Source: Lathyrus oleraceus (taxonomy: Eukaryota; Streptophyta; Magnoliopsida; Fabales; Fabaceae). Taken from it: DNA of 64,000 nucleotides. Within the stretch, counting starts at the first letter, position 1. Every line of letters starts with the position of its first letter. A program made the position numbers and the translations under genes. The notes beneath the pieces were generated by a model. That model saw only the letters and a program-made list of their open reading frames with translations, had not been told where the DNA came from and ran no database searches. The stretch covers positions 185,024,830 to 185,088,829 of the forward strand of contig NC_066581.1 of assembly GCF_024323335.1 (NCBI RefSeq), given 5' to 3'. This document shows, piece after piece, positions 24,993 to 36,491 of the stretch.

Positions 24993-27900
24993 TGTCGCAT
25001 TACGCGAAAAACCGGCGGGAAAAAGAAACAACAGAGCCGCCACCGTGCGTTATTTATCCCAAAGGAGGGAAAGGAAACGCTCGAAGTAAACCTGGAAAGG
25101 AAATGGTCTCGCGACCAGAGATGCAAGGATCGGGAGTCGGTTATGCGAAGGGAAGGTATTAGCACCTCTACGCATCCGTCGTACTCGACGGGATCCACGC
25201 TCAGAAAGAATAGAAGAAAGGTTGCTAAAAACTGCTCAAACACTGCACACACGCTGGAAACAAACATAGATGAAGGACGGAAGAAACGGGACTCGGCAGG
25301 ATGTCGCATCCTGGGCCTAAGTAGTCTGTCAGACACAGACATCAGAACCGATGTAGTTCGGGGATAGGGGAAACGTGCTCGCTAGGATGTCGCATCATAT
25401 GCATATGTATCTTCTCTAACCAGAGAAGAATCAGAGCACTCGTAGCTCGGCTAATGCACGCCAAACAAAACACAAACAGGAAACCGACTGCCAATCGCTG
25501 GACTTACGTCAGATTCCACACAAACAGGCAAACATGGAAACCTAAGGCCAATCGCTGGACTTACATCAGACTCCGAACCAACAAAACACACACAGGAAAC
25601 CAACTGACAATCGCTGGACTTACGTCAGACTCCAACAAGCAAACGAGACACAGGAAACCAACTGCCAATCGCTAGGCTTACGTCAGACTCCAAACACACA
25701 CAAGAGGGTTGAAAAAGAAAAAAGGGCGCCCGGAGAGATCAGCTCATCTCCTGCCTACGTACCTCATCTGGTATGAGGATCAGGGCGACGTAGTTCCCTT
25801 ACACAGGGAAAGAACTTCTAACCTAACCAGAGACAAAGGGAGATAACAAGCTACTAGGGAGACTACGACTCGAGCCTAGAAGTTGTCATGCATGCGATCC
25901 CTATGTTGAGGTCTCTATCCTAACTTGCACAGGAAGCAATCTATCCTAAACAGCACAATCAAACAAACAAGCACAATAAATCAAGCACACACACTATATG
26001 CAAACAATTGGCTCATACAAGGCTAGGCTGTAGAAACAAGCCAACTGGAATGGGGTGTTTTTAGCTCTTAACCCTAACATTGAGAGTTAGGGTGAAGCAG
26101 ATGAAATGGAGATGAGGGTTATGCCTCATAGCTCTTATCCCTGGCCTGTGGGAGCTTGACTCAAATAGAAAGTGTGGGAGTTCAGAATGTAGGAACTCTT
26201 CTCCACAAATGACTGACACAACAAGATCTTGGGTTCTTATTCAAGATGCATCAACACATGGTGTGTGAGCAAAGCGAATGACACAACTGAATAGCAGGGG
26301 ATGGATTGCACATCCCTTTTATCTGCCAATTGCCTCTTAAGAGGACTTTACCTGCTTGGCACAAAATTAAACAACCACAAACATTGCCTCTTAAGGAGGG
26401 CTTCAGACAGGTGCCTGCCAAAGTAACATGACAGGTCTTCCAGACTACATGAAGATCAAGGAATTATACCTCAGTGGTATGCCAACCACAAGCAAGCAAA
26501 GCAAAGTTCAAATGAACTTAAAGCAACTTAGGTACCTATGGAAACAGCTAAACCAATCAGTACAAAATCCAGACAAACAGTCAACAGTCAAAATCTAACA
26601 GACAACCCAATATGCAAGACATAAGCCATAAGCACAAGTGAATGGTTTTCAAAGCCTACAAAACAAGCAAATGTTAGCCAATAACAACAAATGGTCAAGC
26701 TCAAATGAAGGAGCAACATCAACCAAGGAGATGCACACTTGAACCTGAAATTCACAACTCAAATGTAAGTAGCAAACCACTAGGTCAAAGCCTAGGGTCA
26801 AAAGTGGATCAAAAACCCAAAATAGAACTTGATTTTCAACATAGATCATATTTAATCAATCAAGAATAAGTCCTAAAAAGGACCAAAGCAAAATCATCAT
26901 GCAAGTTCATTTAATAGGCAAGAGAAGTCAATGACCAATTCAAGGCATGCATTTGAACATTAAGAATGAAAATTCCCAATCAAAACAGAAATGATTCAAA
27001 TAATTCTGGAAAAGTTCAAGAGAATTCAACACATCCAAAACATCCATCATGCAAAAAATCAGAAGCATTAGAGGTCATTTTGCATGGAAAACAAATTGCA
27101 CAAGTTGATCATCCAAAGGTGTGACACAAATTGTCACACCATGCAAACACATGCATAAAACATAAATGGTAAATGGGAAAAATACCAAACCAAGCCTAAA
27201 ACATCTATTAACATGTCTAGAATCATCATGTAAAATTTCATGTCCATTGGATTGAAATCAAGCATTTCATGATAGAAAGAGTAAGGCAAGGTCATACATG
27301 CGCATGTGATCAAAGAGTCTAGAGCAAATAAATTTCCAGTCATGCACAACTTTCAAACTCATGATCATAAAAAACTAGACATTCTAAGGATCATTATGCA
27401 AAAAATTGGGAGTGATTTGATGCATTTTTCAATTTATGATGAATTTTACAAGTTAGCATGAAATTTGAAGTCAAACATGTGAACATGGCATATGGAAATA
27501 AGGGAAAACATGAAAATGCATGAACATTTGACATATTGCACTCGCTGGGTATCGAACCCTGTCCAAATTTGAATTAAGCGCGCGCCAAGTACCAAAACGT
27601 CACCGTTTCACACACAAACCCTAAGCCAGCATGTGAAATTCCAAAAACCGCCGCTAATTCCAGAAAACCGATGCTATGCATGAAGATTCATCATCTTTAT
27701 CATGAAGAAGATGAAGATTCATCCTCAAATTTCTAGAAATTCCAGAAATTGCCAGAAATCCACAAAAACCATATCAAATCAAAGCTTATGCCATGTAGAA
27801 TACAGATCAACAATCATCTAAGCTTAAAACATCATAACAAGTGAGAATCGTGCATGAACATTTTTGGATGCAAAACTTCCAATGCACATAACTCAGTCAA

Positions 27901-29356
27901 TAATGCTCCATTTCACACGATTTTTAGCTCAGAATTCTCAGTAAACAAAGATCTACACGAATATACTCATGAATTGAAGAATTATGAAGGTCGAAAATCA
28001 TACCTCTTGAAGAGCAGGTTCTTGTTTTGCACGTTCCAAGGCTCTAAATGATCCAAAGCTCCTCTATAATACTTGTGGAGATGATTGATGAAGAATTGGA
28101 AGCTCAAACACGTGTGAATCCAGCTTAATTTGAAAACTCCATTAACACCTTCAAGCTTCAAGCATGGTTGAATCTGACACGAATTCTTCAAAGTGCACGT
28201 TCAATCTCACTCAAAAACACTCCAGGATCAAGAATTATGCAAGGAAATGAGTGTTTGTGTGAAGAATTTGGAAGTTCTTTGTGAGAGAAAAATTTGAGCA
28301 AAATTCTAAATCTAGATCTGAAAATGTGTATTCTCCTCAATACAGTTATGATTAACCTTATATATGTCCTCTTAATCAACCTGAAATCAAACTTAAGCCA
28401 TGGTTAATTGAGATTAAGGGAGTATAAGGTGCATGCACAAATTTGCATTTTCACCTCATGCATGAGATGCACACGTGAACAGTACACACCAAGGCCCAAA
28501 TTCACTCAAAATTACTCCATGCACACATTGGAATTGGAATTACATGCATGTGATCAACCAATTTTGATTTTGGCAAATTTCCTTCAAAAACTTCATGAAT
28601 AAGCAAGTGATCATATGTTCCAATTTCATGCAATGTGATGAGGTATTTGGAAAATTCATGACATGAGAAACATTTTGCAAAAAGAACCACCAAATTTGGA
28701 GTTTGGTTCAAAAGATATGGTCATTTGAAGTTTCAAGCATACTTTGCAATGATTTGATCATAACTCTTTAACCATTCATTAGAAATTCATGATCTTGGAC
28801 TTTTTGGAAATGGGAGAGAAAGATTTTCAACTTTAATGTTGGACAAAATTTCATTTGAAGATTATTTGATGTTGGAAAGTCAAGTTGAAGTTGGTCCAAA
28901 AACTTGCCATTTTTGGAAACTTGAAATTACAGGTCACTTTCCATTTTTGGAAACTTTTGATCTGGCCTCAAAATCTTCAAGGTAAATGTTTGACATGATA
29001 AATGAACCTCTTTGGGACATGAATGAAGTGTCTCAAACCATTTATCCATCTCCTAGCCCTCAGTTGACTCGTAGTTGACTTTTATGGGCCTCAGATGACT
29101 TGGTCATGCACTGTGGACTTTGAGCCTCTAGCCTTTGGTCAAGTTGCTTCAAAATGATCCTTGTGTCATGTAAGCTCTCTAGAACAACCATAGGGCCTTT
29201 ACCTCATGGAAAAACCCTTGCTCTCTTGCACAGATGGATTCTCCTGATCAGTCTTGATTGATGAAATGCAACATGATATGCAATGCTAATGCAATGTTAG
29301 TGACCTAAAAAATGAAATGAATGTTCAAATGGGAGGTGAAAATTTGAGGTGCTACA
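24993..29356 (-). repeat. 3' LTR of the young Ogre/Tat element
   Basis: 4364 bp, nearly identical to 37530-41894. It contains a four-copy ~58-bp tandem repeat (25479-25705). The left end starts TGTCGCATTACGCG and the right end is GCTACA. Confidence 0.96.
25479..25705 (+). repeat. ~58-bp tandem repeat within the LTR (4 copies)
   Basis: Units begin GGAAACC and contain CCAATCGCTGGACTTACGTC followed by a variable CA-rich tail. The same array is at 38016-38240 in the other LTR. Peptide-like frames across it only reflect the periodicity. Confidence 0.9.
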
Positions 29357-29370
29357 GCTGCCCCTATTCA
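29357..29370 (-). other. Polypurine tract of the young Ogre/Tat element
   Basis: The minus strand reads GAATAGGGGCAGC directly before TGTAGCACCTC, the start of the 3' LTR, which is the correct place for plus-strand priming. Confidence 0.75.
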
Positions 29371-29593
29371 ATCAACTGGGAACCTGAACGGATGAGAGCA
29401 ATGGTTGTCAGTCCTTCAAGGTAAACAGGGATTGAATACCAAAGAACCGTAGAAATTTGCACTCTGCGGGGATCAAGAACAGACTGTTCACCAATGGCCA
29501 CTTCCACTGGGATCTGATATTTATCACTAGACCAGACAAGACGTTTACAACGACTTCACTGGGGATTTTGATTTTTATCGATGAAAAGCTACA

Positions 29594-30366
29594 GCCAGAC
29601 GTCAACGGACGAATGGGAAAAACTCAACGTTTACCGACACCAGCGGAGAGGTGACCAGACATCAACAGATGAATGGGAAGACTCGACCAGACGTCAACGG
29701 ACGAATGGGAGAAGCTCGACGTTTATCGACACCAACGGAGAGGTGACCAGACATCAATGGATGAATGGGAAGACTCAACCATACGTCAATGGACGAATGG
29801 GAGAAGCTCGACGTTTACCGACACCAACGGAGAGGTGACCAGACATCAATGGATGACTGGGAAAGGATACAACCAGACGTCAACGGACGAACGGGAAAAG
29901 CTCGACGTTTACCGACACCAACGGAGAGGTGACCAGACACCAACGGATGACTGGGAAGACTCAACCAAACATCAACGGATGAATGGGAAGACTCGACCAG
30001 ACGTCAACAGATGAACGGGAGAAGCTCGACGTTTATCGACACCAACGGAGAGGTGACCAGACATCAACGGATGAATGGGAAGACTCGACCAGACGTCAAC
30101 GGACGAACGAGAGAAGCTTTACGTTTACCGACACCAACGGAGAGGTGACCAGACATCAACGGATGAATGGAAAAGGATACAACCAGACGTCAACGGACGA
30201 ATGGGAAAAACTCAACGTTTACCGACACCAACGGAGAGGTGACTAGACATCAACGGATGAACTGGGAAGACTCAACCAGACGTCAACGGACGAACGGGAG
30301 AAGCTCGACGTTTACCGACACCAACAGAGAGGTGACCAGACATCAACGGATGAATGGAAAAGGATA
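29594..30366 (+). repeat. ~93-bp tandem array (about 8 copies) in the 3' region
   Basis: Each period is a ~60-bp subunit (CCAGACGTCAACGGACGAAT…GAGAGGTGA) plus a ~32-bp subunit (CCAGACATCAACGGATGAAT…). GAGAGGTGA recurs eight times. Long plus-strand frames with repeated QTSTDEWEKL-like peptides are a by-product of the periodicity. Macas and colleagues reported hypervariable tandem repeats in the 3' untranslated regions of such legume elements and proposed them as seeds of satellite DNA. Confidence 0.93.
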
Positions 30367-30602
30367 GGGGTGAGGTGTTACCGGTTAGTAGGTAACAAGC
30401 TCAGAAAGAAGGAATATCCAAGACCGGTGCACGGGTGAGATATATCAATCAACCAAAAACATCTGAGGAAAACCTGGAAAAGGTATACTTCGACTCAGGA
30501 AAATCTGACTCCACAGGGGACCAAGGTCGCAATAGGGAGCAGACAGGAAGGAACACCAAGGATACCGGGTTGTAGGCATATAACAGGTGACCGACCAAGG
30601 CG

Positions 30603-31560
30603 TGAATTGGTTTGTGTTCCAAAACACTCATCATCCTGAAGAGAGCTAGAAAAGCAATCTTGTTAAAGGATGGACATTCGATTCCACAAGGAATACGAAT
30701 CTTACTCAACTGGGAAACTTCGACCAAAGAGCGCATGAGATGTATTATCTATAGCCGTCAAAATGTAGATAATACTCTCGCATGGAAGATTATCCATAAC
30801 CGGGTTGTAGACTGACAAAGGATAGATCGACCGAAATCGTGAATTGGTGTGTGTTCCAAAACACTCATCATCCTGAAGAGAGCGAAAGCAAACTTGTTAA
30901 AGGATGGACATTCGATTCCATAAGGAATACGAATCTTACTCGACTGGGAAGAACAAGGCTTCGACCAAGGAGCGCATGAGATGTATTATCTATAGCCGTC
31001 AAAACGTAGATAATATACTCGCATGGAAGATTATCCATAACCGGGTTGTAGGTTGACAAAGGATAAATCGACCGAAATCGTGAATTGGTGTGTGTTCCAA
31101 AACACTCATCATCCTGAAGAGAGTGAAAGCAAACTTGTTAAAGGATGGACATTTGATTCCACAAGGAATACGAATCTTACTCGACTGGGAAGGACAAGGC
31201 TTCGACCAAGGAGCGCATGAGATGTATTATCTATAGCCGTCAAAACGTAGATAATATACTCGCAAGGAAGATTACCCATAACCGGGTTGTAGGTTATCAA
31301 AGGATAAATCGACCAAAATCGTGAATTGGTGTGTGTTCCAAAACACTCATCATCCTGAAGAGAGCTAGAAAAGCAATCTTGTTAAAGGATGGACATTCGA
31401 TTCCACAAGGAATACGAATCTTACTCAACTGGGAAGGACAAAACTTCGACCAAAGAGCACATGAGATATATTATCTATAGCCGTCAAAACGTAGATAATA
31501 TACTCGCAAGGAAGATTATCCATAACCGGGTTGTAGGTTATCAAAGGATAAATCAACCGA
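30603..31560 (+). repeat. ~240-bp tandem array (4 copies) in the 3' region
   Basis: Units start near 30603, 30841, 31082 and 31322 with GAATTGGTGTGTGTTCC and contain CTATAGCCGTCAAAACGTAG and ATCCATAACCGGGTTGTAGG. The copies differ by scattered substitutions and small indels. The length is close to one nucleosomal repeat plus linker. Confidence 0.93.
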
Positions 31561-31639
31561 AAAGAAAGGCATCGGGATACCAGACCAGGTATGTAAAGAT
31601 GACCAATCAAAAGGGGAAACCACAAACATTACCGACAAA

Positions 31640-32060
31640 TGGTGAATGAAAGAGGACCCACTGAGGATAAACTGGCTTACTCGAAGCAATTATCCAAAGG
31701 AAGGGGAAGACCCGTTGGGGATAAGATTGCTTAATCAAAGCAAACATCCAAAAGGGAAAAGGACTATCAATACCGAAAACTGGATAATGATAACCGCAAA
31801 GAGGGGATTACATCTACCGGTTCGTAGGTAGAAGACCACAGAAAAGTAACCGTCATCGACTAAGATGAGCACAAGGGTTGACTCCACAAAGGGGAGAAAA
31901 GAGGGTTTATATCTACCGGTTCGTAGGTAGAAGACCACAACAATCTGCTGAGGAACAGAATGGGAGAAAATAGGATTTACAACTACCGGTTAGTAGGTAG
32001 AAGACCGTAAAGATAGGACTTACAACTACCGGTTAGTAGGTAGAAGCCAACAAATTCCGC
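31640..32060 (+). repeat. Dispersed short repeats with ACCGGTTAGTAGGTA core
   Basis: The word CTACCGGTTCGTAGGTAGAA, or its TTAGTAGG variant, occurs four times (about 31814, 31913, 31982 and 32025), with a related copy at 30380. Spacing is irregular, 40-100 bp. The core is a short inverted repeat. Confidence 0.8.
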
Positions 32061-33813
32061 TGAGGATAGTGAGCAACTATTCACTTATACCATAGGGAGG
32101 CACAAAAGACAGCCAAAAGGAAGCCAATTTAGGATCGATCCAAAAAGGCAGACTAAATCAATACTCATCCTAATGAGGAAAGAACTCAATAGGGAAAACC
32201 CATCCTGTCATGTGTGTAGGGAGGGAACGGAAACAACCGTCATCCACGAGGATATAACTCAGTGGGGAGTGCAGAAAGAAATGGTAGACACTTTCTGCCT
32301 AAGGGGTCGACTCTATATGGAGAGATCAGACACACCCACATCTGCTTGGGGAGATCTACTAGGGAGATCTGTATCACCAATTAGCAGGAGACAACAATCA
32401 ACAGATATACGGCAAAAGATGCAACATGAATATCTGAATGCTATGATCATGCGTATATGAATTATGCATGATGAATGCTGACAAACAGACATGCCTAACA
32501 CACATAGGTCCAGGGATCAACCACCCGGTACTACCCTTCCAGAGGGAAAGCCAAAGGATCACCCGAGGGCAAAAGAGATCTGCCGGAGACTGGGATATCA
32601 GGGGATAACACCATCCTGCAGGGGAGGAAGGCCGCGAGAGGCTTCCGAAGGGATCGTCAGTCACAACCGGAGAAAAGAGTTCATAGCACAGGCAGACACT
32701 GCCACAACAACAACTCATGCTGGGGGTCAAAGATGCCAAGAAGCAACCAGATCTTTGGTGGGGATAGATAGGCATTGATAAAGGTCATCGTGCCAACAAC
32801 TCCACTGGGGATCTATCCGAGGAAATGATGGAGTACTGGGATGTCAGTCCACCAAATACCGAATCTTCAAAGAAAAGCACCCATGCTGGGGAGAGGAAGA
32901 CTGCTCTGCTGGAGAGAGGAAAGTTGAAGTCTTCCATAAACACTCTACTTGGGAACCGGCCCACCAAAGTGTTCAAACAGCAACCTATTGGGGATGACCC
33001 ACCATGGGGCTCAAACAACACTCTACTGGGGATGACCCACAATAGGGCTAATATGGCTTGGAGGAAGAATGCTGCACTGCCGGGGAAATGAAGGTGAACA
33101 ACTTCGAACAACAATGCACTGAGCACCCTTGCTGAGGAGAAACCATGAAAGGTTCTACAGGAAAAAGATACAGTTATGCCAGAGATATGAACAAAAGTCT
33201 TACCCTGTTGGGAATCACACCACCCTTGGGAGAGCACTGCGGATCTCCTAAGTATCCTTCCATCATCGTGAATGTTCACTTTGTTTAAGAACAATTTGTG
33301 AAAAATTTGTTTATTTTGAAAACAATGATATTTTATCAATTAAGACATGCAAAACATTTGTTGAGTTGAAACAAATAAGAGTGCAAATAATTGGATAAAA
33401 GCTCAAATTGATGTGATGGAATGGTAGTCTGCCAATGGCAAGACTCCATAGATCTGTACAAGTTTGAAATCGGTGATATATATTGGAAAAGGGCTACATT
33501 GAACATAATGACCTTTTCTCTACCAATTCCGAATTTCGATGTATTCGAATCTTCAGTCGACGACGAATCAAGAATTTCCTGGCGGATGACATGTAGAACA
33601 CAGTCTTGTCAGGATGTAGTTACTTGCCAAATCCCTAATTTTTGCCTAAATTACCCCTGTGTGAGGTACTCAATCTAGCGGGATGAAAATTCTTTTTTTC
33701 AATGTCTCTAACTTTTTCCTGGATCGCCCTTTCGGGTTTTCAATCCACCGAGACGCTCCTTTTTGCCTAAGTCGCCCTTTCGGGTGTTCAACTTAGCGAG
33801 CTATTCTGCTTTT
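32061..33813 (-). other. Remaining 3' non-coding region of the young element
   Basis: No coding homology on either strand. It has loosely repeated CTGGGGAT/GCTGGGGA words (32800-33060) and, at 33660-33810, two copies of TCGCCCTTTCGGGT about 55 bp apart. It lies between the integrase end and the tandem arrays. Confidence 0.6.
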
Positions 33814-34376
33814 TTAGGCGAAGTATTTCTTAACTGCATCTGAATTCACAGGACGAGTGAAATCCTCCCCGTCCATTATTGTAAGTGTCAAAGCACCGCC
33901 TGAAAAGGCTCTCTCGACAACATATGGACCTTCATAGTTTGGAGTCCACCTGCCCCTGGAATCGGGCGCGAAAGACAAGACTTTCTTGAGCACGAGGTCA
34001 CCTTCTCGGAACACATGAGGCTTGACCTTCTTATTGAATGCTTTCTTCATTCTCTGCTGATATAACTGACCATGACACATGGCCGTTAATCTCTTCTTTT
34101 CGATCAGATTCACTTGGTCGTAACGACTCTGAATCCATTCAGCATCAGTCAACTTGGGACTTGAGGGTGCTATTATTCTTTTGTTTCTTTCTTTCTTTTT
34201 CCCTTTGATTTTTTTTTTTACATTTGTAATGCCCCAGGACTGTTTTGCTGATTCTCGAGATGCAGCTGAGTGATCTTCTTTTCTTGCTCAAGAAGTCAGG
34301 AAATCTCGTCAGGAATCCTTTCAACATCATCTTCCTCTGCTTCGAATACAGGGAATTCAAAATTGGGAGATGGCGT
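33814..34376 (-). pseudogene. Collapsed pol: pol start fused to integrase C-terminus
   Basis: On the minus strand 34376-34230 encodes NFEFPVFEAEEDD and LLEQEKKITQLHLE, the acidic beginning of Ogre pol. After a short A-rich junction (about 34220-34180) the sequence jumps to PSSPKLTDAEW and the 112-residue frame 34152-33814 (WIQSRYDQVNLIEKKRL, GPYVVERAFSGGALTL), the integrase C-terminal domain. RT, RNase H and the catalytic core of integrase are absent. The two ends keep family sequence, so one or more large internal deletions produced this. Confidence 0.85.
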
Positions 34377-34874
34377 TGGATCATTATGTTCAATGGGTTT
34401 TAGAATTAACCTGCATAATGATTTTAAATATAAAAGCTTTTTGGAAATCAAGCAAGGCAATCATTATGCAGATGAAAAGATTGCTTTTATTCTTGTTTTT
34501 AGGGTTTTTTGTGACCACCAATTTCATGCAAAAAGCGAAAAGGGAAAACAAATGGAAAAACAAATGTTTTAACATGCTTTATTTGAATGAAAATATCATT
34601 GCACAAATGTTGCCAACAATGTCATCACTTCTCCTTTTGGCATGGGAGAAGGGTTTTTAAACAAAGTGATTATTACTCTGACTTATGAACGACTGTAGGA
34701 ACACCCACAGTGACCCAATGGTGGCAAATCCCTCCAGGGATGACAAATGTTAGTATCCTCTGCATCAACAGCTTCCCCACTCTGATTGACGTGGATAAAA
34801 CCTCCACTCTTGAACAACCCTTTTCGTTGAAGACCTCAGAAGAAAACCCAACGCCAGCCCGGGACTTGTTGTCT
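34377..34874 (-). other. Spacer between gag and pol remnant
   Basis: A short open stretch follows gag (34891-34673) with no family match I recognise. Then comes AT-rich DNA that would be the intron-like zone between gag-pro and pol. The protease is not recognisable here, so it too has been deleted. Confidence 0.5.
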
Positions 34875-36491
34875 TCAAGCTCGATTAACATTGGGACCTA
34901 AGTCCTCAAAACTCAGAATACCTGATCTCATAAGGTCTTGAACCTTATTCTTCAGCTGAAAGCAACTATCCACGTCATGACCAGGAGCACCCGAATGATA
35001 CACACAATGATGATCAAGCTTATACCACCACCTAGGGTTGACGGGTATAGCCGGCGGGTCTCTGGGAGTAATCAAGTTCCGCTCTATCAAAGAGGGATAC
35101 AGTTCTGCGTATGACATAGGAATCGGATCAAAAGTGATCTTCTTCCTATCATTACTCGTACTAGCTTGATTACCATTGTGAGGCTGGTAAGCCTGCTGTT
35201 GAGGACGATGCTGTTGATGTTGATATTGCTGAGTTGGTCTTCTTTGCTGTTGTTGAGGTTGAGTTGCTGGAATAGTCACAGTAGCAGCCTGACGATACTG
35301 TCCTCTGTTCACATTCCTCCGACGGTGCACAACATTTGTTTCACCCTCTCCCCTTCTGGGTGCCCTAGAGGATGGCTTTTTAGAATTCGAAGAACTTGAA
35401 GAGCCAGGATCTTGTATCTTTCCTGCTTTGATAAGACTCTCCGTTCTTTCTCCACAGATTACAACATCTGAAAAGCTACCAAACGGGCAACTTCCCATAT
35501 GGTCCATGAACACACCCTGCAGGGTTCCAATGAAAATGTCAGTCAGCTCTCTCTCCAACATCGGAGGTTGCACCCTTGCGGCTAGTTCACGCCACCTCTG
35601 GGCGTACTCTTTGAAGCTCTCACCAGACTTCTGACACAAGCTCTGCAGCTGAGTTCTGCTCGGAGCCATATCCATGTTGTGCTTATACTGCCTCAAGAAG
35701 GCTTCACCCAAATCCCTCCAGCTTCTAACAGACTCCCTCTTCAGATCCATGTACCAGTCCAAAGACGCTCCTGACAAGCTGTCTTGGGAAAAGTATATCC
35801 ACATCTTCTCGTCGTCTGTATATGCTGAGATTTTTCTGTAATAAGCCTGCACATGGGTGCGAGGACAAGAAGTGCCGTTATATTTGTCAAAGGATGGCGC
35901 TTTGAATTTGTAAGGGATCCTCAGCCCATCAACCAAACCCATATCGGTAACATCAAATCCCAAAGAGTTCTGACACTCCATGGCACGGATTTTCTCAGCT
36001 AGGGCATCAACCTTTCTGTCCCTCTCTTCAATTCTTCCCACATCGTCTTCGTCACTGAGCAGGGTGAACATATCTTCCTGCCTGTCAACCAGCGGAGCAG
36101 GATGGCGAACCGGAGCACGGGTCACTCTGGCATTAACAGTCTCTGCAGCAAGAGGCTGTCCATTAATTCTGATACCCCTCAACTCATCACCCACGGCATA
36201 ATCATTGACGGGAATAGCAGCGGCAACAGCGTTATTAACTGGTGAAGCACGATTGGCCGGTGGAATCACAGCTTCCTGTCTCTGGGCTAAGGCTCGCAGC
36301 TCCTCTTGCCCTTGCACAACCCCTTGCATCATGCTCATGAATTGGGCCATGTTAGCCCTCATCTCTGCTAACTCAGCTTGAACTTGATCCATATTCCTCT
36401 GTTGATTCAGTCTGGTAGCGTAGCGGTGCGGACGTTGATCAGCAATCCTGCCTGAACAGGAACCAGAGTGAGAAGTCTTGTTCAAGAACAC
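34875..36491 (-). CDS. Gag polyprotein of the young Ogre/Tat element
   Basis: Capsid/nucleocapsid protein of a Ty3/gypsy element; it would assemble cytoplasmic virus-like particles around the element RNA. The frame is open for 538 codons. A heptad-rich start (about residues 34-75), an acidic linker, a retrotransposon gag domain (about 200-330, with SLSGASLDWYMDLKRESV and FKEYAQRWRELA), a Gln-rich segment (412-436) and a zinc-knuckle-like CVYHSGAPGHDVDSC (496-510) appear in order. Codon 1 is GTG; the first ATG is residue 34, at 36392, and is the likelier start unless the frame is entered by splicing at the CATTACAG just upstream. It is the element's only intact frame. It stops shortly after GPNVNR, where gag-pro polyproteins normally continue, so the end is probably a deletion junction. 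Confidence 0.9.
   Translation of the reverse strand: MFLNKTSHSGSCSGRIADQRPHRYATRLNQQRNMDQVQAELAEMRANMAQFMSMMQGVVQGQEELRALAQRQEAVIPPANRASPVNNAVAAAIPVNDYAVGDELRGIRINGQPLAAETVNARVTRAPVRHPAPLVDRQEDMFTLLSDEDDVGRIEERDRKVDALAEKIRAMECQNSLGFDVTDMGLVDGLRIPYKFKAPSFDKYNGTSCPRTHVQAYYRKISAYTDDEKMWIYFSQDSLSGASLDWYMDLKRESVRSWRDLGEAFLRQYKHNMDMAPSRTQLQSLCQKSGESFKEYAQRWRELAARVQPPMLERELTDIFIGTLQGVFMDHMGSCPFGSFSDVVICGERTESLIKAGKIQDPGSSSSSNSKKPSSRAPRRGEGETNVVHRRRNVNRGQYRQAATVTIPATQPQQQQRRPTQQYQHQQHRPQQQAYQPHNGNQASTSNDRKKITFDPIPMSYAELYPSLIERNLITPRDPPAIPVNPRWWYKLDHHCVYHSGAPGHDVDSCFQLKNKVQDLMRSGILSFEDLGPNVNRA

Noticed and set aside
24953..25342. 129-residue minus frame as a gene (also 37496-37735)
   Set aside because: It lies in the Ogre/Tat LTR end and recurs in the second LTR with frame differences; no domain.
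25479..25705. CRISPR-like direct repeats with variable spacers
   Set aside because: The units are contiguous tandem repeats within a plant retrotransposon LTR and duplicated in the second LTR; no cas genes, wrong kind of genome.
27530..27640. tRNA gene in the LTR
   Set aside because: Only a B-box-like word is present; no acceptor stem or A box pairs up by eye.
29581..30367. Series of overlapping plus-strand frames with repeated peptide motifs
   Set aside because: They follow the 93-bp tandem array, lie antisense to the element's genes and break at every array irregularity, so they reflect periodicity, not coding selection.
32398..33339. Minus frames of 125 and 184 residues in the young element as extra genes
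   Set aside because: They lie in the repeat-rich 3' non-coding region, have no family resemblance and are not framed by any conserved start.
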